From the NCBI GenBank assembly GCA_007119075.1, contig SKQJ01000159.1:1-6869 (forward strand): a stretch of 6,869 nt of DNA, in the 5' to 3' direction. The position numbers and the translations under genes were made by a program. Under the pieces are notes generated by a model that was not told the origin of the DNA, made no database searches, and worked only from the letters and a program-made list of their open reading frames with translations. The stretch is from Bacteroidales bacterium (lineage in GTDB: Bacteria; Bacteroidota; Bacteroidia; Bacteroidales; PUMT01). Positions 1 to 5,901 of this stretch are shown here, piece after piece (position 1 is the first letter of the stretch; each line of letters opens with the position of its first letter).

Positions 1-242
1 GAAACCGGTATTTTATAGATATACCCTCCGCTGTTGAAATACAGGGTTGTGCCGTCGGGCGACCAGTTAGGGGCTTCAAAGTGGCTGGTGTCCTGGTATA
101 CCGTTTCTCTCCGGCCGGTTTCTGCGTCAATGATTTCCAGGTAGCTGACAATCCGCTGATTGTTTGTATTCCGGGCTTCGGAACCGGCTGAAGCTCCGGT
201 AAGCAAAGTCGCTGCAATCATAAATGCTGATAATGATCTCAT
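1..242 (-). CDS. Exported TolB/WD40-like beta-propeller protein, N-terminal part (cut by window edge)
   Basis: Only the first 80 codons lie in the window; the reading frame runs off the left edge without a stop. The start at 242 is firm because a TAA stands in frame directly before the ATG. Residues 1-19 form a short signal peptide (hydrophobic stretch about 4-15, Ala-X-Ala type end near residue 19). The mature part begins with a strand-rich segment and then has the typical PD40 blade signature at about residues 55-79: F-E-A-P-N-W-S-P-D-G-T-x-L-Y-F-N, followed by G-Y-I-Y-K-I-P. This motif is characteristic of TolB C-terminal-type propellers, which act in the periplasm, often as binding or scaffold modules; some family members are fused to peptidase or other domains that would lie outside the window. 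The upstream lactonase gene has the same direction but is 203 bp away, so co-transcription is uncertain. The family call is good; no specific function can be given. Confidence 0.8.
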   Translation of the reverse strand, partial: MRSLSAFMIAATLLTGASAGSEARNTNNQRIVSYLEIIDAETGRRETVYQDTSHFEAPNWSPDGTTLYFNSGGYIYKIPV

Positions 243-301
243 TTAGGTATTTTTTGGTTGGAACCCGTTTTTATTCAGAATAATCGTTCTGCGTCACATT
301 G

Positions 302-309
302 CAAAAATA
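302..309 (-). promoter_or_regulatory. Candidate Bacteroidota -7 promoter element for the TolB-like gene
   Basis: Reading the minus strand, TATTTTTG matches the Bacteroidota -7 consensus TAnnTTTG exactly and lies about 60 nt upstream of the ATG at 242, which would leave a leader of roughly 55 nt. No TTG is found at the usual -33 spacing, so the support is the -7 box and its position only. Confidence 0.35.
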
Positions 310-445
310 ACAAAACAGCCTGACATATTCTATTATTGCATCTTCGCCCTTCTCCGGGAAGACCAGGCAACATGGGGAAGCGGGTTCAGGACCAGCATGT
401 GCCTTTCTCCCTTCGCCGGAAAGAATTGTCATTCGGGGACCGGTT

Positions 446-1633
446 TCAGAACCGGGCGAATTCAACGCAAACGGGTTGATCGATCCTGAGCTCTGCATCA
501 GTTTTTTCCAGCAGTCCTGTGTCCCTGTCTATTTCAAAAACCGCAATATTCCCTGAACGCTGATTTGCTGCCATCAGCAGGCTGCCGGAAGGATCGATAT
601 TGAAATTTCGGGGCCAGTCGCCGCCGCTAGGCTCATGAGATACCAAAACAGGCGCTCCGTCCGGAGCCAGTTCAAAAACCGCTATGCTGTTATGCCCGCG
701 GTTTGAGGCATAAAGAAACCGGCCGCCGGGATGAATCCGGATATCGGCACAATAGTTCTCGTCTTCAAATTTTTCGGGAAGAGTCGATACTGATTCCATG
801 ACGGAAAAACTGCCTGAATTCTCATCGAAATCAATCCTTGTTATCGTAGAATTGAGTTCATTTATTACATAGATCCATCTTCCGGCGGGATGGATGGCAA
901 TGTGTCGCGGGCCCGAGCCAGGCTTCATGCTGACAGATGGATTCGGGTAAGCCGGGTCCAGGCTGCCCGTGTCGCCGGACCGGTAGATCATTACCATGTC
1001 GGTTCCCAGATCTGCTGCAATTATGGCCGATCCGTCTCCGAACGGGTAGACCGAATGGGCGTGGGCCGATCTTTGCCTTCTGCTGTCGGGTCCGCTTCCC
1101 TCATGCTGCGCAAAACCCGAGGGTTTTTCCAGGGCGCCGTTTCCGGCAACAGGCAGCAATGCCACACTGCCCCCCGAATAATTGGCCACGGCAACGTGAT
1201 TGCCGTCGGGAAGCACCGAAATGTGGCAGGGGTGGGCGCCGAGGCTTGGCTGGCTGTTTATGAAGGTGAGCCTGCCGGTGCCGGCCTCGACGGAGAATGC
1301 GGTCACGGATCCCGAATTCTCCCCTTTGAAACCGGCAATTTCATTGACTGCGTATAAAAAATCGCCTTCAGGGTGCAGGGCAAGAAAACTGGGATTCCGG
1401 TGACCCCTGATTTCCTGGATCTTCCGGAATTCACGATCAGGGATACTGAATTCATAAAGATATATGCCGGCATCTGCACTATCTGCATAGCTTCCGATAT
1501 ACAGCCTGAGTGTTTCGGGCCCGGCATCGCCGGCCCCGGTATTCGAGCAGGAGTGAAAAATGCCTGCAAACAAAGCAATTAACATGACGATAGACCCGAT
1601 GTATTTTCCGGTTATGAGGTGGTTGCCCTTCAT
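446..1633 (-). CDS. Exported lactonase-family (6-phosphogluconolactonase-like) seven-bladed beta-propeller lipoprotein
   Basis: A 395-residue protein of the lactonase family PF10282/COG2706, the family of E. coli Pgl (331 aa). Repeated blade motifs are visible: R-L-Y-I-G-S-Y at 43-49, N-P-S-F-L-A-L-H-P-E-G-D-F-L-Y-A-V-N-E at 80-98, H-P-C-H-I-S-V-L-P-D-G at 134-144, G-P-R-H-I-A-I-H-P-A-G in the middle, and the very typical P-R-N-F-N-I-D-P-S-G with A-N-Q at about 341-358. Family members hydrolyse 6-phosphogluconolactone or act on related lactones; many Bacteroidota copies have no tested substrate. The N-terminus is a signal: a hydrophobic stretch at about 12-26 followed by Cys29-Ser30-Asn31, which looks like a relaxed lipobox, so the protein is probably a periplasmic or surface lipoprotein. 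That location argues against a housekeeping pentose-phosphate role. The start has no Shine-Dalgarno. Upstream only imperfect promoter boxes occur (TA-n3-TTTG at 1667-1675 and 1684-1692). A perfect 6-bp hairpin, CCGGTT/AACCGG (440-455), brackets the stop codon but lacks a T-tract. Confidence 0.9.
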   Translation of the reverse strand: MKGNHLITGKYIGSIVMLIALFAGIFHSCSNTGAGDAGPETLRLYIGSYADSADAGIYLYEFSIPDREFRKIQEIRGHRNPSFLALHPEGDFLYAVNEIAGFKGENSGSVTAFSVEAGTGRLTFINSQPSLGAHPCHISVLPDGNHVAVANYSGGSVALLPVAGNGALEKPSGFAQHEGSGPDSRRQRSAHAHSVYPFGDGSAIIAADLGTDMVMIYRSGDTGSLDPAYPNPSVSMKPGSGPRHIAIHPAGRWIYVINELNSTITRIDFDENSGSFSVMESVSTLPEKFEDENYCADIRIHPGGRFLYASNRGHNSIAVFELAPDGAPVLVSHEPSGGDWPRNFNIDPSGSLLMAANQRSGNIAVFEIDRDTGLLEKTDAELRIDQPVCVEFARF

Positions 1634-1763
1634 GGCTTAAAATTATTAATTTCTTCAATATTAAAACAAAAACTACTGACTTTCAAAGAATAGTTACAGA
1701 AAAGCGGCTCTTAATATCAATTCTGTTTAACTTTTTTTAGCTTATTATGGTTTCGTATTCTGC

Positions 1764-1771
1764 TAATTTTG
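1764..1771 (+). promoter_or_regulatory. Candidate Bacteroidota -7 promoter element for the outer-membrane protein gene
   Basis: TAATTTTG is an exact match to TAnnTTTG, 36 nt before the ATG at 1808, giving an expected leader of about 30 nt. The -33 region is A/T-rich (around 1741-1747) but has no clean TTG. It sits in the 174 bp spacer between this gene and the divergent lactonase gene. Confidence 0.45.
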
Positions 1772-1807
1772 CAGCTTACAATGGGTCTGAGATAAAAATG
1801 TCTACAT

Positions 1808-3139
1808 ATGGATAGTGACTGCGGGAATTTCCGACGGAAGTGCGGATTGATTATTTTTATGCTTATGTTTCCGGGATTTTTTATTTTCCAGGATGCCGGT
1901 ATTTATGTCCTTGCAAATGAAAGTGCCTTTATCGCTGAGGATGCAGCTGCCAGGAGGCAGGCCAGGAGCTCCCTGAGCGTTTTCCTGGATATGCCGGGAT
2001 TTGTCGACGGTGATTTCATCAGGCAGGAAATCCCGGTTGTCGAATACGTAAGGGACCGGGCCCTTGCAGATGTTCACATCATAATGTCGAGGCACCCCGC
2101 CGGAACCACCGGCGCCACATACAGCATCTCTTTTATAGGCCTCGGGCCATACCAGGAGAAAAACTACCAGCTCAGTTACTGGGCGCCTGCGGCCAACACC
2201 CTTGATCAAACCAGGAGAGGCTATACCGGAATGATCAAAATGGGGCTCGCCCCATTTGTTGCCGCGGCCTCAATTTCCGACAGGATGACAATTGAATATA
2301 CTGCCCCTCATCCCGATGCTTTTGCGGAAGAAATACCCCTGAGAGATCCCTGGAATTACTGGGTTATAGAATCTTACGGCGGAGGAAGCTACAGCAGGGA
2401 AGAAACCCGAAATTCCCTTCACGTCAGGTACGGCATTTTTGCCGACAGGATAACGCCGGAACATAAAACAAGGCTGCGGCCATACGGGAATTATTTTGAG
2501 CGGAATTTTATCACCGATCAGGGAACCATTACCTCGACCTCGGTCAGAGGCGGGTTTGACAGCTATCATATCAAGAGCGTGGGCGATCACTGGGGCGTAG
2601 GTGTTTTCGGTGATATTTTCATCAGCACCTTCCATAACCTGAACTTCAGCGGGGTTTTTACCCCGGCCATTGAGTACAGCCTTTTCCCCTATCACCAGGC
2701 CACCAGGCGCTCGGTTGCCCTTGCCTGGCGGTTTGGCGCGGGTTACTATGATTATGTCGAAGAGACGATTTATGATAAGACCGAAGAGTTCCTTTACGGC
2801 CAGGCGCTGGTGCTGTCGGCCGACTTCCGTCAGCCGTGGGGAAATATCAGGGCGAGCCTGGTCGGCTTTCATCATTTTCATGATTTAAGGTCTAACCGGA
2901 CAGAATTTTCGGGAGCATTTAATTTGCGCCTCATCGAAGGATTATCTCTTAACCTCGCCACAAGCTTCAGCCTGATAAATGACCACGTGGCAATTCCCAA
3001 GGCCGACATGTCTCTTGAAGAGATCCTGCTTGAGCAGCGGCGCAGGGCCTCTTCCTATGAGCTTGGCATCAACGTGGGTTTATCCTATACATTTGGTTCA
3101 CGGATAACAGGGGTTTTCAATCCGAGGCTAAGTCATTAG
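1808..3139 (+). CDS. Exported two-domain protein with predicted outer-membrane beta-barrel, uncharacterised family
   Basis: A 443-residue protein. A TAA in frame at 1793 makes ATG 1808 the earliest start. Residues 1-36 are a signal peptide: Arg/Lys at 9-11, a hydrophobic core at 14-27, and cleavage likely after Val-Leu-Ala36. Residues about 56-170 form a soluble alpha/beta-looking domain with S-V-F-L-D (57-61), D-F-I-R-Q-E-I-P (69-76), V-E-Y-V-R-D-R (78-84) and A-D-V-H-I-I (87-92). A D-P-W-N-Y-W-V motif follows, and then to the C-terminus alternating hydrophobic/aromatic strands with turns, typical of an outer-membrane barrel (for example G-V-G-V-F-G-D-I-F, G-L-S-Y-T-F-G-S), ending near F-N-P-R. 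From memory, this arrangement matches a conserved family in Bacteroidota and related phyla that is annotated only as hypothetical; other members usually carry a Cys-x-x-Cys right after the V-F-L-D strand, which is Met-Pro-Gly-Phe here. It may be a porin or an envelope assembly protein; the function is unknown. It stands alone, with its own promoter candidate and no clear terminator before rpmH. Confidence 0.82.
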   Translation: MDSDCGNFRRKCGLIIFMLMFPGFFIFQDAGIYVLANESAFIAEDAAARRQARSSLSVFLDMPGFVDGDFIRQEIPVVEYVRDRALADVHIIMSRHPAGTTGATYSISFIGLGPYQEKNYQLSYWAPAANTLDQTRRGYTGMIKMGLAPFVAAASISDRMTIEYTAPHPDAFAEEIPLRDPWNYWVIESYGGGSYSREETRNSLHVRYGIFADRITPEHKTRLRPYGNYFERNFITDQGTITSTSVRGGFDSYHIKSVGDHWGVGVFGDIFISTFHNLNFSGVFTPAIEYSLFPYHQATRRSVALAWRFGAGYYDYVEETIYDKTEEFLYGQALVLSADFRQPWGNIRASLVGFHHFHDLRSNRTEFSGAFNLRLIEGLSLNLATSFSLINDHVAIPKADMSLEEILLEQRRRASSYELGINVGLSYTFGSRITGVFNPRLSH

Positions 3140-3178
3140 GCATTTCTGGCCTGTGATTTAGGAATTTCTGCCGGTTTT

Positions 3179-3207
3179 TTGAAAATAACAAAAAAATAGT
3201 ACCTTTG
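3179..3207 (+). promoter_or_regulatory. Strong Bacteroidota-type promoter of rpmH
   Basis: TTG at 3179-3181 (the end of a T-run) and the exact -7 box TACCTTTG at 3200-3207 are separated by 18 bp, close to the usual Bacteroidota spacing. The A-rich spacer is AT only except for a single C. Transcription would begin near 3212, leaving a leader of about 29 nt before the ATG at 3241. The leader is A/T-rich without Shine-Dalgarno, as expected for highly expressed genes in this phylum. This is the best promoter in the window. Confidence 0.75.
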
Positions 3208-3240
3208 CAGACCTGATAAAACCACTATAAATAGTTTGCG

Positions 3241-3399
3241 ATGAAGAGGACATTTCAACCATCAAGGAGAAAAAGAAAGAATAAGCACGGTTTCCGTGAA
3301 AGGATGGCGACTGCCAACGGGCGCCGGGTTCTGTCATCCAGACGGGCAAAAGGCCGCCAGAAGCTGTCGGTTGCCGACGAGCCCCGGCATAAGGTTTGA
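3241..3399 (+). CDS. rpmH: 50S ribosomal protein L34
   Basis: A 52-residue, very basic protein. The first residues, M-K-R-T-F-Q-P-S-R-R-K-R-K-N-K-H-G-F-R, are the universal L34 signature, and residues 20-41 continue with E-R-M-A-T-A-N-G-R-R-V-L and R-R-A-K-G-R, the rRNA-binding part of the family. The length is slightly above the 44-46 aa of E. coli-like L34 because of a C-terminal tail (L-S-V-A-D-E-P and beyond), which is usual for Bacteroidota L34. L34 is a component of the large ribosomal subunit. Unlike in many bacteria, no rnpA or dnaA lies next to it; it is a single gene with its own promoter (3179-3207) and followed by two terminator-like hairpins (3463-3494 and 3508-3530). Identification is near certain. 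Confidence 0.97.
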   Translation: MKRTFQPSRRKRKNKHGFRERMATANGRRVLSSRRAKGRQKLSVADEPRHKV

Positions 3400-3462
3400 C
3401 AGATCATACGGCAAAACAAGTGTTACCCGGTAAAGAAGACCGCTGCGCTTCCGAACAATATG

Positions 3463-3494
3463 ACTCCGGCACCTCCTTCAGGCACCGGAGTTTT
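3463..3494 (+). terminator. Rho-independent terminator of rpmH
   Basis: The stem ACTCCGG (3463-3469) pairs perfectly with CCGGAGT (3485-3491). Inside it a short CCT/AGG stem closes the loop after a 2-by-2 internal mismatch, and the run TTTT follows (3491-3494). It lies 64 nt after the rpmH stop codon, with nothing coding between. Confidence 0.65.
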
Positions 3495-3507
3495 CCATTG
3501 GCGATTG

Positions 3508-3530
3508 CCGTGCTTTCAGGCACGGTTTTT
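3508..3530 (+). terminator. Second terminator-like hairpin, just before the GH16 start codon (tandem terminator or leader attenuator)
   Basis: CCGTGC (3508-3513) pairs perfectly with GCACGG (3520-3525) across a 6-nt loop and is followed directly by TTTTT (3526-3530), a textbook intrinsic terminator form. A further outer stem is possible: GCGATT (3501-3506) with AATCGC (3532-3537), which would enclose the T-tract and bring the structure to within 7 nt of the GH16 ATG at 3545. The loop/arm sequence TTCAGGCAC occurs in both hairpins (3477-3485 and 3515-3523). It may simply back up the rpmH terminator or may act on expression of the glucanase gene. Confidence 0.5.
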
Positions 3531-3544
3531 GAATCGCAGAATGA

Positions 3545-4339
3545 ATGACCAAAACACGATTTTTTTTCGCTTTTTGCATACTTGCGTTTTTCTCATCCGT
3601 TGCCGGACAGGAAGGATGGCAGCTTGTGTGGAGTGATGAATTCGATCAGGACGGACTGCCCGATCCCGGAAAATGGTCCTATGAAACCGGTTATATCCGG
3701 AATAATGAGGAGCAGTACTATACCGGGGGGCGCCTTGAGAATGCCAGGATAGAGGACGGATTCCTGATAATTGAAGCCAGGAAAGAACCGTACAACGGTT
3801 TTGAGTACACCTCCGCAAGCCTTACTACCCGGGGGACAGCCGAATTTACATACGGGCGCGTCGAAGTCAGGGCAAAGCTGCCTGCCGGCAGGGGAACCTG
3901 GCCTGCCATATGGATGCTCGGCAGCAATATAAGCGAAGTTGGATGGCCCGCCTGCGGGGAGATTGACATAATGGAAAATGTCGGGCACAGAAAGCGGCGA
4001 ATCCACGGAAACGTGCACTACCAGGCTGACAACAGCAGTAACAGGGCAATGAAAGGAGGATCAGCCAGGGTCAGAAGGCCCTGGGACAGGTTTTACCTAT
4101 ATGCCATAGAATGGTTCGAAGACCGGATTGATTTCTTTGTTGACGACAGGAAATACTTCACTTTCGAAAAAGATTCGGACAGCAATGGCGCCTGGCCGTT
4201 TGACAAGCCTCATTATCTTCTGGTCAACCTCGCCATAGGAGGCTCCTGGGGCGGCAACAGGGGGATAGACGACAAAATCTTTCCACGGCAGTTCATTATC
4301 GACTACGTAAGGGTGTACCAGATGGATCAGGGAGAATAA
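3545..4339 (+). CDS. Secreted glycoside hydrolase family 16 (laminarinase-like endo-beta-1,3-glucanase)
   Basis: A 264-residue single-domain enzyme. Residues 1-20 are a signal peptide (hydrophobic core 6-16; cleavage near Ala20-Gly21-Gln22), so the enzyme goes to the periplasm or beyond; there is no lipobox Cys. The GH16 fold starts at W-S-D-E-F (29-33), with W-S-Y-E-T-G (44-49), N-N-E-E-Q-Y-Y-T (53-60), T-x-G-x-A-E-F-T-Y-G-R-V-E-V-R-A-K (95-111) and G-T-W-P-A-I-W-M-L-G (117-126). The catalytic motif is G-E-I-D-I-M-E at 138-144: Glu139 nucleophile, Asp141 helper, Glu144 acid/base. The C-terminus has the final strand D-Y-V-R-V-Y-Q. The motif type and the WPA-C-GEIDIME context fit laminarinase-like subfamilies (beta-1,3 or beta-1,3-1,4 glucan), but agarase/carrageenase relatives cannot be excluded without alignment. 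There is no carbohydrate-binding module or type IX secretion domain, and no SusC/D pair or transporter for glucan nearby. No exact TAnnTTTG box lies between rpmH and this gene; see the hairpin at 3508-3530. Confidence 0.93.
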   Translation: MTKTRFFFAFCILAFFSSVAGQEGWQLVWSDEFDQDGLPDPGKWSYETGYIRNNEEQYYTGGRLENARIEDGFLIIEARKEPYNGFEYTSASLTTRGTAEFTYGRVEVRAKLPAGRGTWPAIWMLGSNISEVGWPACGEIDIMENVGHRKRRIHGNVHYQADNSSNRAMKGGSARVRRPWDRFYLYAIEWFEDRIDFFVDDRKYFTFEKDSDSNGAWPFDKPHYLLVNLAIGGSWGGNRGIDDKIFPRQFIIDYVRVYQMDQGE

Positions 4340-5901
4340 AAGATAGGGCCTTCGATTCCCAGGGGCAACCTGAGCCATATCCATATCAGCAGCATCGGGA
4401 TCCTGATCAGCATGAATGCAATGGCGTATGGCAGCATCATTGAAATAAGGGTTCCGATGCCCACATTCTTCACATACTTCTGTGCAAAAACAATAACAAT
4501 AGGGAAATACGGAAGCAAAGGCGTAAGTATATTCGAATAGGAATCGCCTATCCGGTAGGCTGCCTGGGTAAGCTCGGGCGAATAGCCCATCAACATCAGC
4601 ATAGGCACGAAAATGGGGGCCAGTATAGCCCACTTTGCCGAAGCGCTGCCCATTACCAGGTTGACCATGGATGCCACTATGATGAATGCAACCAGGAGAG
4701 GGCCTCCGGTGAACCCGATAGCGGTAAGTCCGTCCGAACCCACCACGGCAAGAACGCTTCCCAGGTTTGACCAGTTGAAGTAGGCCACGAACTGTGCCGC
4801 AACAAAGGCTATCACAATGTACAGGCCCATGGTTGCCATTGCCTTTGCAGTCATGTCAGACACATCCTTGTCGTTTTTTATGGTTTTTGCCACAATCCCG
4901 TAAACAAGTCCGCCGACAAAGAATACTATGAACATGATGGGAACGATCGAATCGTAAAAGGGTCTCATCGACCTGACACCCGTTTCCGGATCGATCTCGC
5001 CCCTTAACAGGCCGTCGGCCGGAACAGTCGCCGCGGCAACCAGTCCCAGAACAACCAGGATTGAAAGGAGCGACCATTTCAAGGCCTTCCTTTCCCGGGG
5101 GGTAATCTCGTTTACTTCTTCAGTGACCACTTCACCTTCGGGTTGCCATGATCCAAGCCTGGGAACGATTATCCTCTCGGTCACCCATGTTCCTGCCAGT
5201 CCTATGAATGGCACCGAAGCAGCCATCAGGTAATAGTTCGACAGGGGATTGACGGTGTATCCCGGATCTATCATCTGTGCCGCAGGTTCGGTAAATGCCG
5301 CTATCATCGGGTCAAGGCCGGTAGGCAGGAAGTTGGCCCCGAAACCACCTGACACCCCTGCGAAGGCGGCTGCAATGCCTGCCAGCGGATGCCTGCCCAT
5401 GCTCAGGAATATGACTCCTCCAAGCGGTATCAGTACAACATATCCTGCATCGGCGGCAACAGAGCTGATCATGCCTGCCACGACAATCGAAAAAGTGATC
5501 AGCGATTTGGGAACCTTTGATACGAAAAGCCTGAGGCCCACGGCTATCATGCCGCTGTGCTCCGCAACCCCGATGCCCAGCATGACAACAAGCACCAGTC
5601 CGAGTGGCGGGAAAGTAGCGAACGTATCAACCATTTCGGTAAAAATTCGCTGGACACCTTCCCTCGACAGAAGGTTGACCACGCTTATGGTTTCGAGCGG
5701 CCTGCCCTCCCGGTCAAGGAGCCCTGCCTCTTTTCCCGGATGATCGACAGTTACGCCGCCGAATGCCCATGACAGCAGCAGAACGATTAACATGAGGATT
5801 GCGAACAGAGTAACCGGCTGGGGAAGCTTATTGCCTACTACTTCGATCTTGTCAAGTGCTCTTTTGAAAAAACCATCCTTTTCTTTGTCGTTTGAAGTCA
5901 T
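4327..5901 (-). CDS. abgT: AbgT-family inner-membrane transporter (p-aminobenzoyl-glutamate / sulfonamide type)
   Basis: A 524-residue polytopic protein of family PF03806. The family includes E. coli AbgT (uptake of p-aminobenzoyl-glutamate) and Neisseria MtrF and Alcanivorax YdaH (structures solved; sulfonamide and PABA export). Seen here: a charged cytoplasmic start, the family motif G-N-K-L-P-Q-P at 23-29, TM1 at about 31-47, F-P-P-L-G at 97-101, G-F-G-A-N-F-L-P-T-G-L-D-P at 186-198, a charged loop at about 252-275, and many further membrane helices to the C-terminus. Asp197, Asn414, Ser421, Trp424, Pro442 and Arg450 have the same mutual spacing as the pore residues described for MtrF/YdaH. 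The frame is open upstream to 6045, but the extra 48 residues are not family-like and M-T-S-N-D-K at 5901 gives the usual length. The symbol reflects the family, not proven orthology. The gene converges with the GH16 gene and overlaps it by 13 bp (stop TGA at 4327-4329). No exact promoter box was found. Confidence 0.92.
   Translation of the reverse strand: MTSNDKEKDGFFKRALDKIEVVGNKLPQPVTLFAILMLIVLLLSWAFGGVTVDHPGKEAGLLDREGRPLETISVVNLLSREGVQRIFTEMVDTFATFPPLGLVLVVMLGIGVAEHSGMIAVGLRLFVSKVPKSLITFSIVVAGMISSVAADAGYVVLIPLGGVIFLSMGRHPLAGIAAAFAGVSGGFGANFLPTGLDPMIAAFTEPAAQMIDPGYTVNPLSNYYLMAASVPFIGLAGTWVTERIIVPRLGSWQPEGEVVTEEVNEITPRERKALKWSLLSILVVLGLVAAATVPADGLLRGEIDPETGVRSMRPFYDSIVPIMFIVFFVGGLVYGIVAKTIKNDKDVSDMTAKAMATMGLYIVIAFVAAQFVAYFNWSNLGSVLAVVGSDGLTAIGFTGGPLLVAFIIVASMVNLVMGSASAKWAILAPIFVPMLMLMGYSPELTQAAYRIGDSYSNILTPLLPYFPIVIVFAQKYVKNVGIGTLISMMLPYAIAFMLIRIPMLLIWIWLRLPLGIEGPIFYSP

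Noticed and set aside
342..424. Imperfect direct repeat: two C/T-rich segments of about 21 bp (342-362 and 403-424) sharing CCCTTC and CCGG with AAGA
   Set aside because: Several mismatches and one gap in a biased composition; only two copies, so chance similarity is the simpler reading.
271..498. Open frame of 75 codons on the minus strand between the lactonase and TolB-like genes
   Set aside because: It begins inside the lactonase gene in another frame, and its translation has no recognisable motif, signal or start context.
890..1357. Plus-strand open frame of 155 codons opposite the lactonase gene
   Set aside because: Shadow of the real gene: arginine/glycine-rich composition, no family resemblance, and complete overlap with a well supported CDS.
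3228..3240. Second TAnnTTTG-like box (TAGTTTG) directly before the rpmH ATG
   Set aside because: One base short of the consensus and too close to the start codon; the element at 3200-3207 is better placed.
4097..4633. Minus-strand open frame of 178 codons spanning the GH16/abgT junction
   Set aside because: Covers parts of two recognised genes in a different frame; Tyr/Cys/Arg-rich translation with no family features.
5249..5743. Plus-strand open frame of 164 codons opposite abgT
   Set aside because: Mirror frame of a membrane protein gene, Pro/Ser/Thr-rich, a common artefact of such genes.
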